Source: Parasponia andersonii
Lineage: Eukaryota > Streptophyta > Magnoliopsida > Rosales > Cannabaceae
Direction: 5' to 3'
Assembly: GCA_002914805.1 (NCBI GenBank)
Contig: JXTB01000137.1
Location: forward strand, 656,699-720,698
DNA: 64,000 nucleotides
Part shown: positions 36,157-49,640 of the stretch, piece by piece
Position numbering within the stretch: the stretch's first letter is position 1
Layout: each line of letters starts with the position of its first letter
Translations under genes and position numbers: made by a program
The notes under the pieces: model-generated
Told to the model about the DNA's origin: nothing
Database searches by the model: none
Seen by the model: the letters and a program-made list of their open reading frames with translations, nothing else

Positions 36157-37723
36157 CCATATTAGAGAATCTGGGAAAATTGCATCTGCATATTCAAAAC
36201 ATTTGTATTTCAAGTGCCTTACCATCAATGGGTTAGTAACCGAAAAATACCAATTCAAAAACTTAATGCCAATTTGTTGTATTTTGTTGGATTATATCTT
36301 TCTGATCCTTTTTTCTTCTTTTGTATAAACAGTTGAACGTTGCACAACCTAGAGATAGAAAAGCTAATTCCAACAAAATTTTAGTATAAACTTCTTCCAA
36401 CGACTCAAATTCTTATGGTTGTACAAAAAAATGTTGTTTGTGATGAAGTTCTTTAAATGCTTTTAATTTAACCATTACAGATGAGCAAGAATTTACCATT
36501 TGATTCTTAATTAAAATGATCTGAAACGAAAAAAAAAAATATTGCACATTAGACCAGAACAACATATCCCATTTTGAATTCTTCTTTGATAACCAAATCA
36601 ATATAAACTCCCATAATTCATTCAATAACTTTGTTAACGTACTTACTTAAGATTCAAGACTTCAAACTGCAACCCGTGCGAACTGCAGTGAGGCCAGTGG
36701 TCCAAAACTAACAGCACTATAACTTGACATCTCCGCAGCTTACTAAATAGAAAGAAAAACCGAGGAAAATCAAGATACTTAAGCAACAGTATGCATGAAA
36801 AATCAAGTAGCGGAATACTATATATATGTTTATATATATACACGTATTAAGGTCCCACAGCGTTCATAAATTACAATAAGAACACTCATGAAGGACAGGG
36901 TAGTTGAGCTGCTTCCCACACCAACTTACTTTACTCCCTCCTTGGTGGATTATCATAGAGAAGAATGAGCAAAAAAATTAAATGAAAGTTTTTCCAAGTA
37001 AAAGAAGTTTGGGACCAAAAAGAAATATATCTTTGGTGAATGATTTTCCATAATGATATGACAAAATGAATTGCAAACGAACATGGATAACATAAAATCC
37101 ATAGGTTCCAAAAAGAGCTTATCCACACATATCAAAGATTCAATTAATGTTGGAAGGATCTCAATAATGGACCAAAGTGAATAATAAATCATACCCCAAT
37201 AAAGGAAACGTAAATCAGAAGAAATCCCACAAGGACAAACCTGTAGAAAAAAAAATAACTCATGCCCTTCAAATGCCAACCTTAAATTTAGTCTTGGTTG
37301 ATATTAAGACCCAAATAAAGAGACAAAACAGAGAGCTTGGTTTAGATTCTAGTGACAGAGGTATGGGTTATGGCCCTGTGGGGGATCCATTTTCCTTGGT
37401 GAGAAAGGAAACTGAGGTAACGAGGATAGGGAAAGCGGTTTTTTGGGCTAGAAGCTTTTTTGATTAGATATGCACTTGCCTTTCTAAATAAATCTGCATC
37501 TTAAGAGACCAAGTTACAAATATGAGTTAAAAACAAAACATTGCTAAATCGAAGAGGGTATGCAGTTCCTCAAAATAAAGAAGGTCTTAAAGCAATTAAA
37601 ATTACCAAGAATCAACTCATCCACTTGATAGAATTGCAGATTGACACTCACAACTTTGTCAAAGAGCTCTCCTCTAATAATAAATTCCATAACAATAAAA
37701 ATATTTGCATTGCATCCCATAAC
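36157..37723 (-). pseudogene. Decayed CIPK (SnRK3-type) protein kinase gene, exon remnants
   Basis: CIPK kinases are calcium-sensor (CBL)-dependent Ser/Thr kinases. The best piece is 37652-37723 (minus), an open 72-nt exon flanked by TTCAG and GTGAGT. It encodes VMGCNAN then IFIVMEFIIRGELFDKV, matching the 24-codon CIPK exon around the kinase hinge with GGELFDK; here the first Gly is Arg. Further left, in the right order, are SCGDVK (36723-36740, compare SxGNLK before DFG) next to a TTTTGGACCACTGGCC block, DMLFWS (36551-36568, compare DVWSCG) and DAIFPDSLIW (36157-36186, compare AEFxCPxWF). The catalytic loop, the N-lobe with the ATP-binding lysine, and the NAF domain were not found. It is a pseudogene or a captured fragment. 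The first exon is convincing; the others are weak alone and rest on collinearity. Confidence 0.45.
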
Positions 37724-38342
37724 CTGAACACGGAAAAATCTTCCATCGAAACAATGGACATTTCATCGCAATTTCTATCAATTCCCAGTAATTTCTATCA
37801 AAACAAGTGACATTTCTAGTGCTAGTGGGTAGCAGCTCATGCATTTTATAAATAAAGAAGCTTCAAAATACACAGGCTTCCCTTTGAGACTTGTTTTCCC
37901 AGTGAACAATCAAAATCACAAATTTAGTTTATCCTACTTGAATTTATTATTATTTTTTTTATAAAAGCTACATCAAGAAATAAATAAACACTGATGCATA
38001 AGAAAGAAGTGTCAACTAAGGGAACGAATTAGATTAATATCATTGCTTAAAACCTCATTTGGTGAATCCGTAGGCAAAAAATTCAACAAAAATCTACGGG
38101 TTCTAGATGAATGAATATATAAACAAGACCTTTAGCCCAAATGTGATACATGCTTAAAGCAATTGGAAAAAAAAAAAAAAAACCACTTTATTTGAAATAT
38201 TCCTAACATGATCACTCGAAAAAATCAAACTTCCCGGATAAACCAAAGATATCCATATGGGCAAATTGAAAAGTGTACACTACCCGAACATGAAAGCAGA
38301 AAATTTCAATATGGAAAGACCCAAGTGCCGCAAACGAAACAA

Positions 38343-38705
38343 TCAATGGAATAATGATGAGGCAGCAGACGGTAAATTGGGACGAGCAACGTCCTCAAAC
38401 AAAATCCATATAGAAACCAAAATCCTGAAGAAAAAAAGAAAAAAACTTAAACAGAGAAAAAGAGAGGAGAAAGACATCAACACAGAATGAAGAAAGATTG
38501 GCCAACCTCACAAAATGGGTAAGCAACATGCACACTATAGATCAAAGCAACATGCACAAAAGAGACTGAGAAGCAGATGATCAAATGAGTGAGAGAAAGA
38601 GTTGAAAGAAACAAGAATTGGACTTTAAATGGGAAAACAAAAACTGACCATAGCAAGACTGTAGAACTTCGTGCCGCCATGAACTCGTTGTGGGCTATCA
38701 GTCAT
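38343..38705 (-). CDS. Candidate small split ORF with hydrophobic N-terminus (37 aa), with overlapping upstream ATG
   Basis: On the minus strand an ATGGCGGC start (38680) opens MAARSSTVLLW. A donor follows (ATG|GTCAGT, exon end 38649). An acceptor TTCTTCAG precedes 38424, and the frame continues ILVSIWILFEDVARPNLPSA to a stop at 38343-38345. The product would be 37 residues with a signal-peptide-like hydrophobic core and a short hydrophilic tail. An upstream ATG at 38705 (MTDSPQRVHGGTKFYSLAM) lies in another frame and would be spliced to a short tail; either could be the real start. The sequence before the ATG is pyrimidine-rich, like a plant 5' UTR. I recognise no family. It could be a small secreted peptide, the 5' end of a decayed gene, or chance. 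Confidence 0.25.
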
Positions 38706-39779
38706 GTTAAGAGAGGGAGAAAATCTTAGAGGGAAGAAGGAATCGGTTTCACAGAGACTCAAACCTCTATTTGGAGATTTTTTTTTTTTTTTTTTTAAAA
38801 AAAAACAACAACAAAGCGGTAAGGCAGAGTGTATCTGACACAGAGACCAGCCCTTTGAAGAATCACACGCATTATAAACTTTAGTCAGATAAAAGTGTAG
38901 ACTATACTACGTTGAAAGAGACTCTAGCCCTGGGTAAGTAAAGGACAATCGGAGAAATAGAAACAAACAAATACTATAAGACAAAATGCATATACGAATG
39001 AGCAGTGCAACGAGAAGACAAAAATAACTTAACCAAACAAATGAACAGTGTTTTCGTCTCGCTCACTCTTTTAATAATTTAATAATGTTATAGAAATATA
39101 ATCCTTCAGAGTTCAGACTAAAACAAACATTGCCATAACAAAGATTCATCATATCTTAATCATATATTTATTTAACTTAACCTTTCCCGTATGAAATTAA
39201 AAAAATGTAAATAAGTCTTTAGTAACTCGTCAACAGAGGAACAAATTAAATCTATCTCAAATTTATCATAAATAATAAGTAGAGTAAGGGCAATCAGTAG
39301 TGCATGGTATAAGAACTTCCTATACTTCACAATTATGTAAATATACGGATATGAACTAAAGAAACTTAAGAACTGGTCAAAATCGTAAAATTAGTAGGAG
39401 TTTCTTGAAATATATAATCACATATATTCATAGTTGGAAGGAATTTACCTCTCCAGCAAAAGGAATTTTTGCACTTCATCCATTAGTGAAACCATTCATA
39501 TAAACGGGATGGGAAGGAGTAAGAATAAATAAGAGGGTCAACTAGCGGTGAAGAGATGGAATGCCAATCAAAACATATAGGAGCAATTTATGTATAAAGT
39601 ATGTATTGATAAGTATAAATAAACTAACGAATTTTTGCTTTCTTTATGTTGTTCCTGATCTGAAAATAGAAAAATATATTATTGGTTAAATAATAGATAA
39701 TATATCTTGTATTTTATTGAATTGAATATAAATTAATAATTATTTATTACTTTTCTATAATTTTTTTTAAATCAGGTGT
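38706..39779. other. Intergenic, no gene seen
   Basis: AT-rich sequence with T and A runs at about 38780-38812. No supported coding region or named repeat. Confidence 0.5.
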
Positions 39780-41480
39780 TTTTTGATCTAGTGGTATGGT
39801 TGGAATTATCTCTGTTTTAAAGATGGTCAGTGATGCTAGAAGAGGTAATTGAGTTGATTCATCGTTATCGAATATTTTTGATAATATTGTATCAATTAAT
39901 GCTCCCATAGTTCTGAAATAAACTTGAAATATTTTTATTTGTCCACATAATTATTCAATTATTGATGGAAGTATTGTTGAATTAATATCGTATTCTTGAA
40001 TTGTCAATACTGTACATGGCTTTTTAATCAGAATCTATGCTACTTTTCGAAATATGATTATGATTGTAAATCATGTCTCATCCTTGATTTATGTATTCAA
40101 TTTATACCAGTTGGAATAGTGATATGAAAAAATTATTTAGTATAATAAAAAATAATATTTTAATTTATAAGTGAAATTATTTTTTTATGACTAAATTAAT
40201 TTGAAAAATATTAGTAAGAATTATTTAATTATGTTTTGTACCATGAAATTGGAGTTGACGTGAGATAATTGTGTGTGTCGCACCACCGTCCGTTCCCTAC
40301 TTCATAAACTTCTCTAGAGCATTGTAGGCAAAAGTTAGAGTACCAACCTTAATGTGTCTTAAATTGTATATTGTTGCTGTAAATTTTGTTTCCTAAAGGT
40401 TAAAAAAAAGAATGATGTTAGTTCAAATTATAATATATAATGATATTTTTATTAATGTTATCATATTTATATTAACCTATTATATTAATTGATCTAGTTA
40501 ATTTAACTCTGTAATTATTTTTCTGTTTTGTAATTTTTATTGCTCTGGTGGTTAGGTTTCTTTTAGAATAAGAGCTAGGAGAAATTCAAGATATTATATT
40601 GTATAGTGAAACTTGAATAATATACTGGTAAAAAGAGAAAAAAAAAGTAACATTTAATAAAGATAAATAAAGTAGGATATTTTTTATTTTGTAATAAAAG
40701 AAGATATAGAAAGTAGTTATTACCTTGTTTTTAGTGCATTAGTTTCATGTATGTTTATATTTATATAATATATCGTCGTACTTGTACTTACAGCATATAT
40801 ATTTCTTGTTTGATATAAAAATTTATGTTAATTAGTAAGTAATTAGAATATATGAATATTTTTATATATAGGTATAAAAAAAGGATTATTAATTACCTAG
40901 ATATTTTTTTATTATCATATATATAAAGATGGTTATAATTGGTTTTTCTATAATTTTTACAATATTAGTATTAAATTTTTTCGTTGTTTCTCCTCATAAG
41001 GTAATTTGAAGCTTCTCACTACTATAATTGAAATAAGATAATATTAAAATATGATTAAAATAAAATATAAAATATTTTTAGATATATAAATTTTGGTAAT
41101 AAATGAATTAATTACCTGATATTTTGTCTTGTTAATGTTCGTCTTAGCATCATCTTTCCTTTGATATTAGTTTATTCTAGGTCTTATATTTCTGTTAATA
41201 TTCCTATAACATTTGGTAAAATAGAAAAAAAATTAATATGAAAAAATTTTGAATGAGTGTTGATAAACATTAATAGAAAGATAGGATTACAATTAATAAT
41301 ACCTGAAAATATGTCATGGATATCTATTCTTGAAAGTATATGATTAAAATCTATGAAGTAGAATTTGTGCATCAATATGTTTGTTGTTAGTGCTATTATG
41401 GGAATAAAAGATGATGCTCTAGCAAATTGCAACATTGCAATGCGGGAAACAATTCTATATTTTGGCATGTTTGGTATAAA
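39780..41480 (-). pseudogene. RPA1/DUF223-like single-strand DNA-binding remnant of the Helitron
   Basis: The minus strand at 41184-41468 reads MPKYRIVSRIAMLQFA, then an FYFIDFNHILSR-like stretch, and ends ILPNVIGILTEI. This matches the OB-fold pattern of plant RPA1-like/DUF223 proteins (YRIVSR at the start, DVIGIL at the end). A later segment near 39780-39920 (MGALIDTILSKIF and KTEIIPTIPL) is similar in style. Such genes are carried by many plant Helitrons. Several stops divide the region. Confidence 0.45.
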
Positions 41481-41897
41481 AAAATGTTTAGTTATTATAC
41501 GATGCTATATTAAAATTAAATAATAGAACATGTATATGTTCAGTATATTAAATTGGAATAAAATATGATATAAAATAATTTGGAATTACTTTCTTACCTC
41601 ATGATCAAGTAAAATACAGTCAAGACTTATTAGGTATCCCGTTGTATAATTGTTGTTGTGCCAGAGTCATGATACGCACTTCAATTATTCCATAAACCTC
41701 GTTTGATTTAAGAGATCAAATTTGTGGTGCTATTTTTTTTCTTATTAATTTTTTATCTACAAAAACAAAAATATTTGGTAAGATGTAGATAATATTAAGA
41801 ATATTTAGAAATTTTATATATAAAAGGTTTGTAAATATATATGAATTTGTATTAAAATTATACTTTAATATATAAACTAGTAATATAATTTTTATAC

Positions 41898-44800
41898 TTA
41901 CACAATGTTATGTAAAATTTTTTTGTAAATAATATTTTTAACATGATTTAGATATTTACTGATAGATTTATTTATTAATATATATAGTCTTTCAGGAGTT
42001 GTTACTTGTAATAAAGCTACATATAATTGACCATGTATAAAGATTTCATTTTCTAAATAAATGCTAACTTTATTTAGTATTTGTCCTTGAATTTTATTTA
42101 TTGTCATGTCGTAATATGTTTTTACAGAAAACTATCGTCTTTTAAACTAAATGGCTATTTGGACTCATTTATAGTCATTTCTATTATTGGAATATATATT
42201 TTTTCGTTTTCATTATTTGAATTTATAATTTGACCTTCTATGATTCTATTTGTTAATAAGTCTTGTTCCATTACATAATCTTATTGATTGATTTAAATTT
42301 CATAATAATATTACAAGAGTTTCAACTTTAAGATTTAATTCATATGGTGGTATGCCATTAAAAGTTAAAGTATGTAAAAGTTCTTAGAGATATAAGAGAT
42401 TATATTCATCAATATTTTCTATTGAGGCTATTACTGTATCATAACTATAATAAATTTTTGATTCATTAGGTATTAAAGATAATATATATGCATTTATATC
42501 GTCAACTATTTTATTTTTTGGAGTTATTATTGCTCTATGTCATATATAATCAATGTTATCAAAAATTTTTGCAAAATCATCATACATCAAATTTGAAATT
42601 TTTTCGATTAGATTTAATTCATATTGTATTATGTATTTTTCTAGTATTTTAATCTATGTAATATCTTCATTTTTAAGATTTTTTCTTCCTTATGTAGTAC
42701 TATTTTCAATATTTAATATCCATTTTGAAATTTCTATATTTTTTTTCTTTTGCTATGGTATTTGGATTTTTTGATCTCATATTTTTTGTTAAGCATAATA
42801 ATTTAAAATGTAGCCATAAGTCAGAGTCATTTATACTTGCGTTTATTATGTCTTCTTTTGTTCCAATAGTGATAACAGATAAAATTTGTCAAAAATCATA
42901 ACATTTTATTTTTTAAATTATTTTTTAAATTTAAAATTATTTTTTAAATCTTGTAGTGTTTTATCTAAAGCTTCAAAATAATGTTTATTATTCATCGATA
43001 CTTTATCCCATAATATTAATAATGTCTTTCAATTAATTTTACTAATTGAGTTCCTTTTTTGATATGGCAAATAAAAATTTTATCTATTGATAAAAGTATT
43101 CGAATTCTTAAATGAGCTATGAAAATTTATCTTTTGATAAAGATATTCGAATTATTGAATGTACAATTCTGTCTTTTTTGTAATAATAATGAAGTTATTC
43201 CAAACGATGCAATGGCTAAAATAATTCTATCATTTGATCTAATTTTTGTAATAATTATATTCCATAAATAAGTTTTTCTAGTACCTCCATGCACATAAAT
43301 AAAGAATAAGTTTTGTATTTTATTGTTTAATAATTTGTTAATAAATATAGTGTTGTTCATTATCTAATTTTTTTTAAAAATACTATTTTCTTATTTTAAT
43401 TTATTAATGTTATAGTCTAGTTTTTCTCTCAAAAGTTTATTATTTAAATCATCAATTAATATTCCTGGTGATAAAATTAAATTAAAGTTTGTCAAAGTTG
43501 ATGAATTTAAGTTAAATTACTTTTCTAATTCATATAATACATAGTTCTATAATTCGCTTTTAGGAATTTGAAAGTTTGGATTAGTGAACAAAGTTTTAAT
43601 TCTGCATAAAATATCTTCTGTTATAAGTTTCCAATGATTTTTAAGTAATATTGTTAGATTATTTACATTACAAAATAATAAACTTATTGTAAATAATTAT
43701 CGTAACTGATGCGGTGTTGATCAAAATAAGGCTTTTAGTATTAATTAATTCTATTTTTTATCATCTTCTAATAAATCTAATGCGTTGCATGCTACTTGGT
43801 TTGTTGAATATATTATACCATTAATAGTTCGTATAGATTTGACGCTTGTTGTGCTTTTTTTATGATTTAATAATAATTTTAGATAATATAATTCTCCAGA
43901 ATTTGGATGGACATAAAAATTTGTCCAATTGAATATCCTATTTTTTAGGAGTCGAAATCTTGTCTTTATTATTCCAAACCCATTTAGTCGAAAATTGTAT
44001 ATTTAATTTTTTTTGGCTTCTATATTAATTTTATTTATTTCTATCAATTCTGTTAAAGTTGTTCTTTGAGTTCCTGATTGTCTAACTATTATCAAGATGT
44101 TGATTTAAACGAGATATTACATTTTGTATGTGTGGTAAATGAATTATTAATATTTATATTATTGGATTTCTGTAATGTATAAAATATTCATATAATCTCC
44201 ACATAGCTTCATATGGTGCTAGATATCGATAATTAATATAATTTTTTATTTTATCTATTTCTTTATAAATAGTTTATCTAGATTGTTCTATGCATATGTT
44301 ATCTTCTATTACTAATCGTATTCTATCTTGCCTTTTGTTAAATATTTAAATATTTATTTTATTAACATCGATTGTGAATATATTTCAACATTTATATAAG
44401 TATAAAATTTTAGACTTAAGTCTTTGATATTTCAACGTTTGATATTTTTTTGTATATAAAATACTGTATTTCTACGTTTATAGTTGATAAATCTATTTTC
44501 TTCAATATTTATTTCATTTTTAAATCATTTTAGGGAACTTTTTAGTACAAACTGAATTTTTCATACACAAAACATTTGTTTTAGTGGTACCACATGGCCC
44601 ATGTATCATGAATTCTGCTATGATGTTGTATTCTTTTGAGGGATCAAGTATTTAGGCAGATATAAATTTATTTATCTGTGATGGTTAAGATAATTTTTCA
44701 TTAGGATGTAACTAGAATAAAAAGTGGCAATTAGGTAGACCTCGTTTCTGAAATTCGACGATGTATAGATCTATTTTACAAAATAGGCATAGAAAATAAA

Positions 44801-46260
44801 TGAATGAGGTTAGTTTTAATTAATGATAGAGATTAATATCTCTTATTATGTATTTTAATTTATTAAATTCAATGATATGACATTACTTGCAATAATTATT
44901 CTGATGATTTTTTCAGTCTAAATAGTAGATAAAATCTGATTTAATTTCATTTTAAAGATCCTTATGAATATGTTTAGCCTGCCTTTAGGCTTTCGACCAG
45001 GAATTTTATTTAAGGCATATGTAATTTTAGGCCATTTAAGATTATATATAAATATTAGGAATAAATCATGATTTTCATATTATTTATATATTGCCATTGC
45101 ATCTTAATATTTTTAGATCCTATATCTAGGACTTCTAATATGGCTAGATGGAAGAATAATTCATTTACCAATTGTTATAGCATCTGTATCTCTGATAATG
45201 ATGTCTTGGATATCTTAATAAATTTCAGATCTTAAATTGTTTTGATTTTTTCTGATATAATCTAGTCAATCTTCTTCAAGAGAAGCGTATGCATCGACTA
45301 CATATTGTTAAAAAAGTCTTCTACTTTTAATAAAATATGATTTACATTTTCACATTGTTATAGTGGATAGTAATAGAATACTCTCATAGGTATTCTATTT
45401 ATTGAAGGTCATTTGCCTGGTCTATCTATATTCCAACTTATATCGGTTCTATGACCATATTTCCCATATAGAAATAAGAGTAGATATCATAAGGTCATAT
45501 AGGATGGATATAATTTTATGATTCTTTGAAAATTGTTTGCTTTATTTTGAATTATAATATTTATTCTTTGTTTATATTCACCAATATCTCCAATAATTAA
45601 ACCTCGGATATCATTTGATATAGGTAATTCGTATTGATCATTATGAGTAGGTCATTGTCTTATTAGTCTTAATTTTATAGATGGGATATTATTTGCATTA
45701 TACTTATTACTAATTTATTATTTCAATAAGTATTTTAATTATATGTTCGGTAATTAATTTTGTTATTTCTTTGGATATATCATCAAATAAAAATGTTGAC
45801 ATTCGATTTTTAATTTCATTTTATGTGCCAAATATATATAATTGAGCAAATCTTGGAGGATTATTATTAGTTGGTAATAGTGATCCCATTAAATGATGTA
45901 TTTAGCTACTAATTTTAAAAGTATATAGACCATTTGAGTGTTTTTTTGTATTTTATTCTATATTTGCTCCAAAAGATGTGAGAAATATAGAATTAAAGGT
46001 TCTAATATTTTAATAAAAATGTGTACTTAAAGACCCTCTATAATAATCAAGTAATTGATCTACGAATGGAGGAGGATTTTTTTTTTGGAGAAGGTTTAAC
46101 TTTTATGTCTTTACAATATAGATCATATTTTGGTGGATGTATTTTTTTGATAGACTCATCAAACCAGAAGGATATTCCACAATATCTACAAATGCAAGAG
46201 CAATTTTCAAGTTTATGAAATTTATTTGTATCACTTGTGATACAATATTGAGTAGGAATA
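41898..46260 (-). pseudogene. Helitron Rep-helicase (HUH + PIF1-type) remnant
   Basis: Pieces in order on the minus strand are: a Cys-rich N-terminal motif near 46150-46200 (CRYCGISFWFDES); a Rep HUH region at 44716-44757, EFQKRGLPNCHFLF, where the first His of the expected HCH is Asn; a Walker A region at 43127-43360 (FFIYVHGGTRKTYLW, expected GGTGKT, so Gly is Arg); and the helicase C-terminus at 41898-42107 (MTINKIQGQILNKVSIYL, then HGQLYVALLQVT). Intact proteins exceed 1,300 residues. Here the longest open piece is under 80 codons, so it is clearly dead. Confidence 0.8.
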
Positions 46261-46470
46261 TAAAATTAGTGAATTTATACAAAGTTAAGTTTATGAGAAT
46301 AAAAGAAATTTTTTTTCCTATTTTTATTTGGAGTAAAAAAAATTATTTTGTCTATTAAAATTAGCTTATGATGATGCATCAACCAATTGAGAAAAGCATT
46401 TTTCAGAATTTTTAAAGCTTGGCATTGAAGTGAGCTTTGATTGATATACATTTTTTGAAATAATACCGGA

Positions 46471-48524
46471 GTCGTCGTACTAATGATTTAAAGTATTATT
46501 GCAGCAATAAGCAAAATCTTCGTTCGAAAGACAATAACGACGTCGTTTACTCGGACATTGTAATAATAAGAAATTTTCTGATTTTATTCAATTATTTATC
46601 GAGCTGGAAAAAATAAAAGGAAATATTACTATGTTAATAATTTTTATTCAAATACTATAGAATAGTTATAGAATATTATTTATTATGTTTTTTTTGTGTG
46701 TATTTATTCATTTTTGTTCCTTGTTAAATTTGTTTATTTATATTTCGTGAAATTAATTTTGGATAATTAATTTTGGCAATACTTTGAAGCTGCTAAGGTT
46801 GTTCAAAATAATTTTACTTATAATTTTTTATATTATATTGTAATACAGTCTTTATTATTTTTGATATTATTATCGTATTATTATTTCTACATAAATATTT
46901 TTTTAATATATTTTTTAAGTTATCTTTCTTAAAAGAGAAGATTTTCTAAAAAAATACACCGCAAGTATGTATTTTAATCTAACGTATTGAAATCTTTATT
47001 ATTTACTATTATTTATTATTTCTTTTTATAATATAAATTCAAGATGTCATTTTTTTAATTTTTTTTTAATTTTTTTAGTTTTCACTTATACACTTTATAG
47101 TTATTTAAATTTTAGAAAAAGATTTGTGCTTTTTTCTATCTCGATTTTTTATATCACTAATATTTTTAAATATACCATTTTTGAACTTTTTGCCCTTGAG
47201 TGCATTGTTTTTTTTATAGATACATATTAATGATTTTTTGATTTACTCATAAGTTTTATATTTATTTTAATTTAACTATTTTTTTTTAACTTTAATAAGA
47301 TTCTTCCTTATGATTATTTTTTTCTCCTAAACAAAAATTTCGTTGTTCCTTACTTTTTGTTCTATTTTTTTAAGAAAAGAATATAAGCTTATTTATTTTT
47401 TGTAAAAATAAAATTTTACACCAAAATATTTTCTATAATGTATGTGATAAGGAATTTTTGCATTTTAGTCTTTTTATAATTAACCTAGGAAGTGATTTCG
47501 TTTATTAATTTATATTACTTGTGTAAAATGCCTTAATAGCACCAACGTTATTTTTTTTTTATTATACTCTTAATATTGTTTCATATTCTCTCTCTCTCTC
47601 TCCGTACTGATTTTTTTTTAATTTTTTAACAAATGAAACTAGGTTATATAAAACTAGGTTATATATATATATATATACACTCTAATTATCGTGAATAAAT
47701 ATAAGTATAAAACTAATTTAAATCGTTATATATTTGTGTCACATATAATGTATTGTGGTAATGTCAAGATTATATTTATAACTTTCCTATATTTGTAATA
47801 TTGTTTAGCATTTTTTTTCAATAAAAAATTCTACATATATACTATGGAGTTTAACTTAATCACACTTTCATCTTATCACTTAAAATTATTACAATTGAAA
47901 AACAAAATAAATAAGAATAAAAATATTATCCACATGAATAAGGTAGTACATCACATATACAATAAATTTGAATATATAATATGAATAAAATTAATCTAAT
48001 AATCTCACAACAATATGATAATTTTACATTAGTGGTAATTACAATATATTCTACTTCCTCTCTTCTATTCCTTCATACTAAAGCCTTCATCTTCTTCTTT
48101 GTCAAATAAGGTGGTAAAGTTGTTCACCAATAATTATATATATCTAATTTTTTGCATCTATTATAATTATACAATATTATTTGGATAAATATAGCTAAGT
48201 TACTATATAAATATATAGGATATTTGGCTCAGATATATAACAGTATTATCAATATATAGCAAGTTTATAGATAATGTATTCCTATGTGTTTATCTAACTA
48301 CCTAAGAAATGATTTTCTATTCATGTAAGAAAATATATTTCTAGAAATTAGATAAACACAAAAAAGATTATTAATATAATTAAAAACTTGCCATATATAT
48401 TATACCAATTAAGTAACAGCAAAAGGATCATGAGTATTAGCCTAAGATTGCCCAAAACTATCATGTGAATAATGGCTAGAGCAAAGAAAAAATAAACCAC
48501 CGAAGAAAAAAGAGAGAAATTAAG
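46471..48524. other. Very AT-rich stretch, no gene seen
   Basis: T-rich and A-rich runs dominate. A (CT)n tract at about 47588-47602 and a (TA)n tract at about 47663-47680 are present. No coding region is supported. Confidence 0.6.
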
Positions 48525-48870
48525 AGTTTAAAACATATCTAATAGAAAAAGAGAAGAAACGATGATGTAAGAAGACAATAATCAAACGAAAACAAAGAAA
48601 GAGAGAAAGCATCTTATGAAAGAGGAAGAAAAAAGCATTAAGTCTAGAGAGAAGAGAAAAGGAGATCTCTTGAGAAGAAAGCAAGAGTCCAAAAACCCCC
48701 CACTAAAGTCACTTAAGTCAAACATCTAGCCAAGGGTTCCTTAAATAAAATCACAAACACTAACAATGGAAAGACTGAAAAACCACACCCACAAGAAGGC
48801 TACAATGAGAATTTAAAGGGAATAAGCATAATTGTAGAGCTCTGTAAAAATCATTGAATCCCAAAAGAAA
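48525..48870. repeat. Dispersed direct repeat, copy 1 (purine-rich)
   Basis: Shares long blocks with 51125-51440 and 54935-55140: GAAGACAATAATCAAACGAA, ACTTAAG.CAA.CA, AAATCA.A.ACACTAACAAT and GCTACAATGAGAATTTAA. The family is unknown. The purine-rich style suggests a decayed LTR or Helitron-like noncoding element. Confidence 0.6.
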
Positions 48871-49619
48871 AAAAAAAGAAGAAAAGGTAGAAGCCATTCA
48901 TTTACGGTAGTAATCTCCTCAACTTGTTTCTAAAGAATTTTGAAACCTAAAATCGAAATAAAATTGCTGAAGGAGTTTTAACCCGACAACCAACTCTTAC
49001 AAAACCCTGAACACAAATACTGTGAAACCACTCTTTAATAGTGAACCAAGTTTATTATATAGTAATAGATACCGTTAAATGCAATAATCTTTAGGCAATT
49101 ACCATATTACTCTACATGATCTAAAGAAAAATACTCATCATCGCCAAATATATAGAGTTATTAAGTAGAGTTGGAAAAGACCAAAATAGAACTAAGTAAA
49201 AAAGGGGGAGGGGAGAGAGAGAAGAACAGAACATTGAATGAAAGAAGTTAAAAAAAAGAAGTAATAGAATCAAGTAAGGGAAAAAGAAAAGAAGAAAAAG
49301 TCAGAAAAAACAACTTAATAATAAAGCAAAAGAAGGAAAGATAGCAAACATAGAGACAACAGAAGAAACACAACCACCTTTCATGATATCCAATCCAAGA
49401 ACAAATACACAAAACTATACATATAACAAAATGCAACCAAATTTGAGTATAATAGAATTTAATAGAATATTTTAGCAATTATGATGTTTAGTATAATAAA
49501 AACGAAATAAATATATCAATAGTATATTACTAATGCAGGAATAGACATTAATTAATAAAAGAACAACATACAGATATAAGTTGAAGAAAAAAATATAAAT
49601 GAAGATAGAGATCGAAACA

Positions 49620-49640
49620 TAATATATATATATATATATA
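49620..49640. repeat. (TA)n microsatellite
   Basis: About 10 TA units in a noncoding stretch; a similar tract lies at 49842-49862. Confidence 0.85.

Larger units (their letters stand above)
39780..46470 (-). mobile_element. Decayed Helitron with Rep-helicase and RPA/DUF223-like regions
   Basis: From right to left the minus strand shows an N-terminal Cys-rich Helitron region, the Rep (HUH) region, a PIF1-type helicase and an RPA single-strand-binding-like region, as in plant Helitrons. The diagnostic 5' TC and 3' hairpin-CTRR ends were not located, so the limits are those of recognisable coding remains. The open frames are short and many stops and shifts intervene, so it is inactive. Confidence 0.75.

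Noticed and set aside
37177-37467. 96-codon plus-strand frame ending GKAVFWARSFFD
   Set aside because: No recognisable domain, it lies antisense to the kinase remnants and has no start or splice context; kept as unexplained rather than called a gene.
42553-46358. Plus-strand open frames of 65-73 codons
   Set aside because: They are opposite-strand shadows of the Helitron Rep-helicase remnants.
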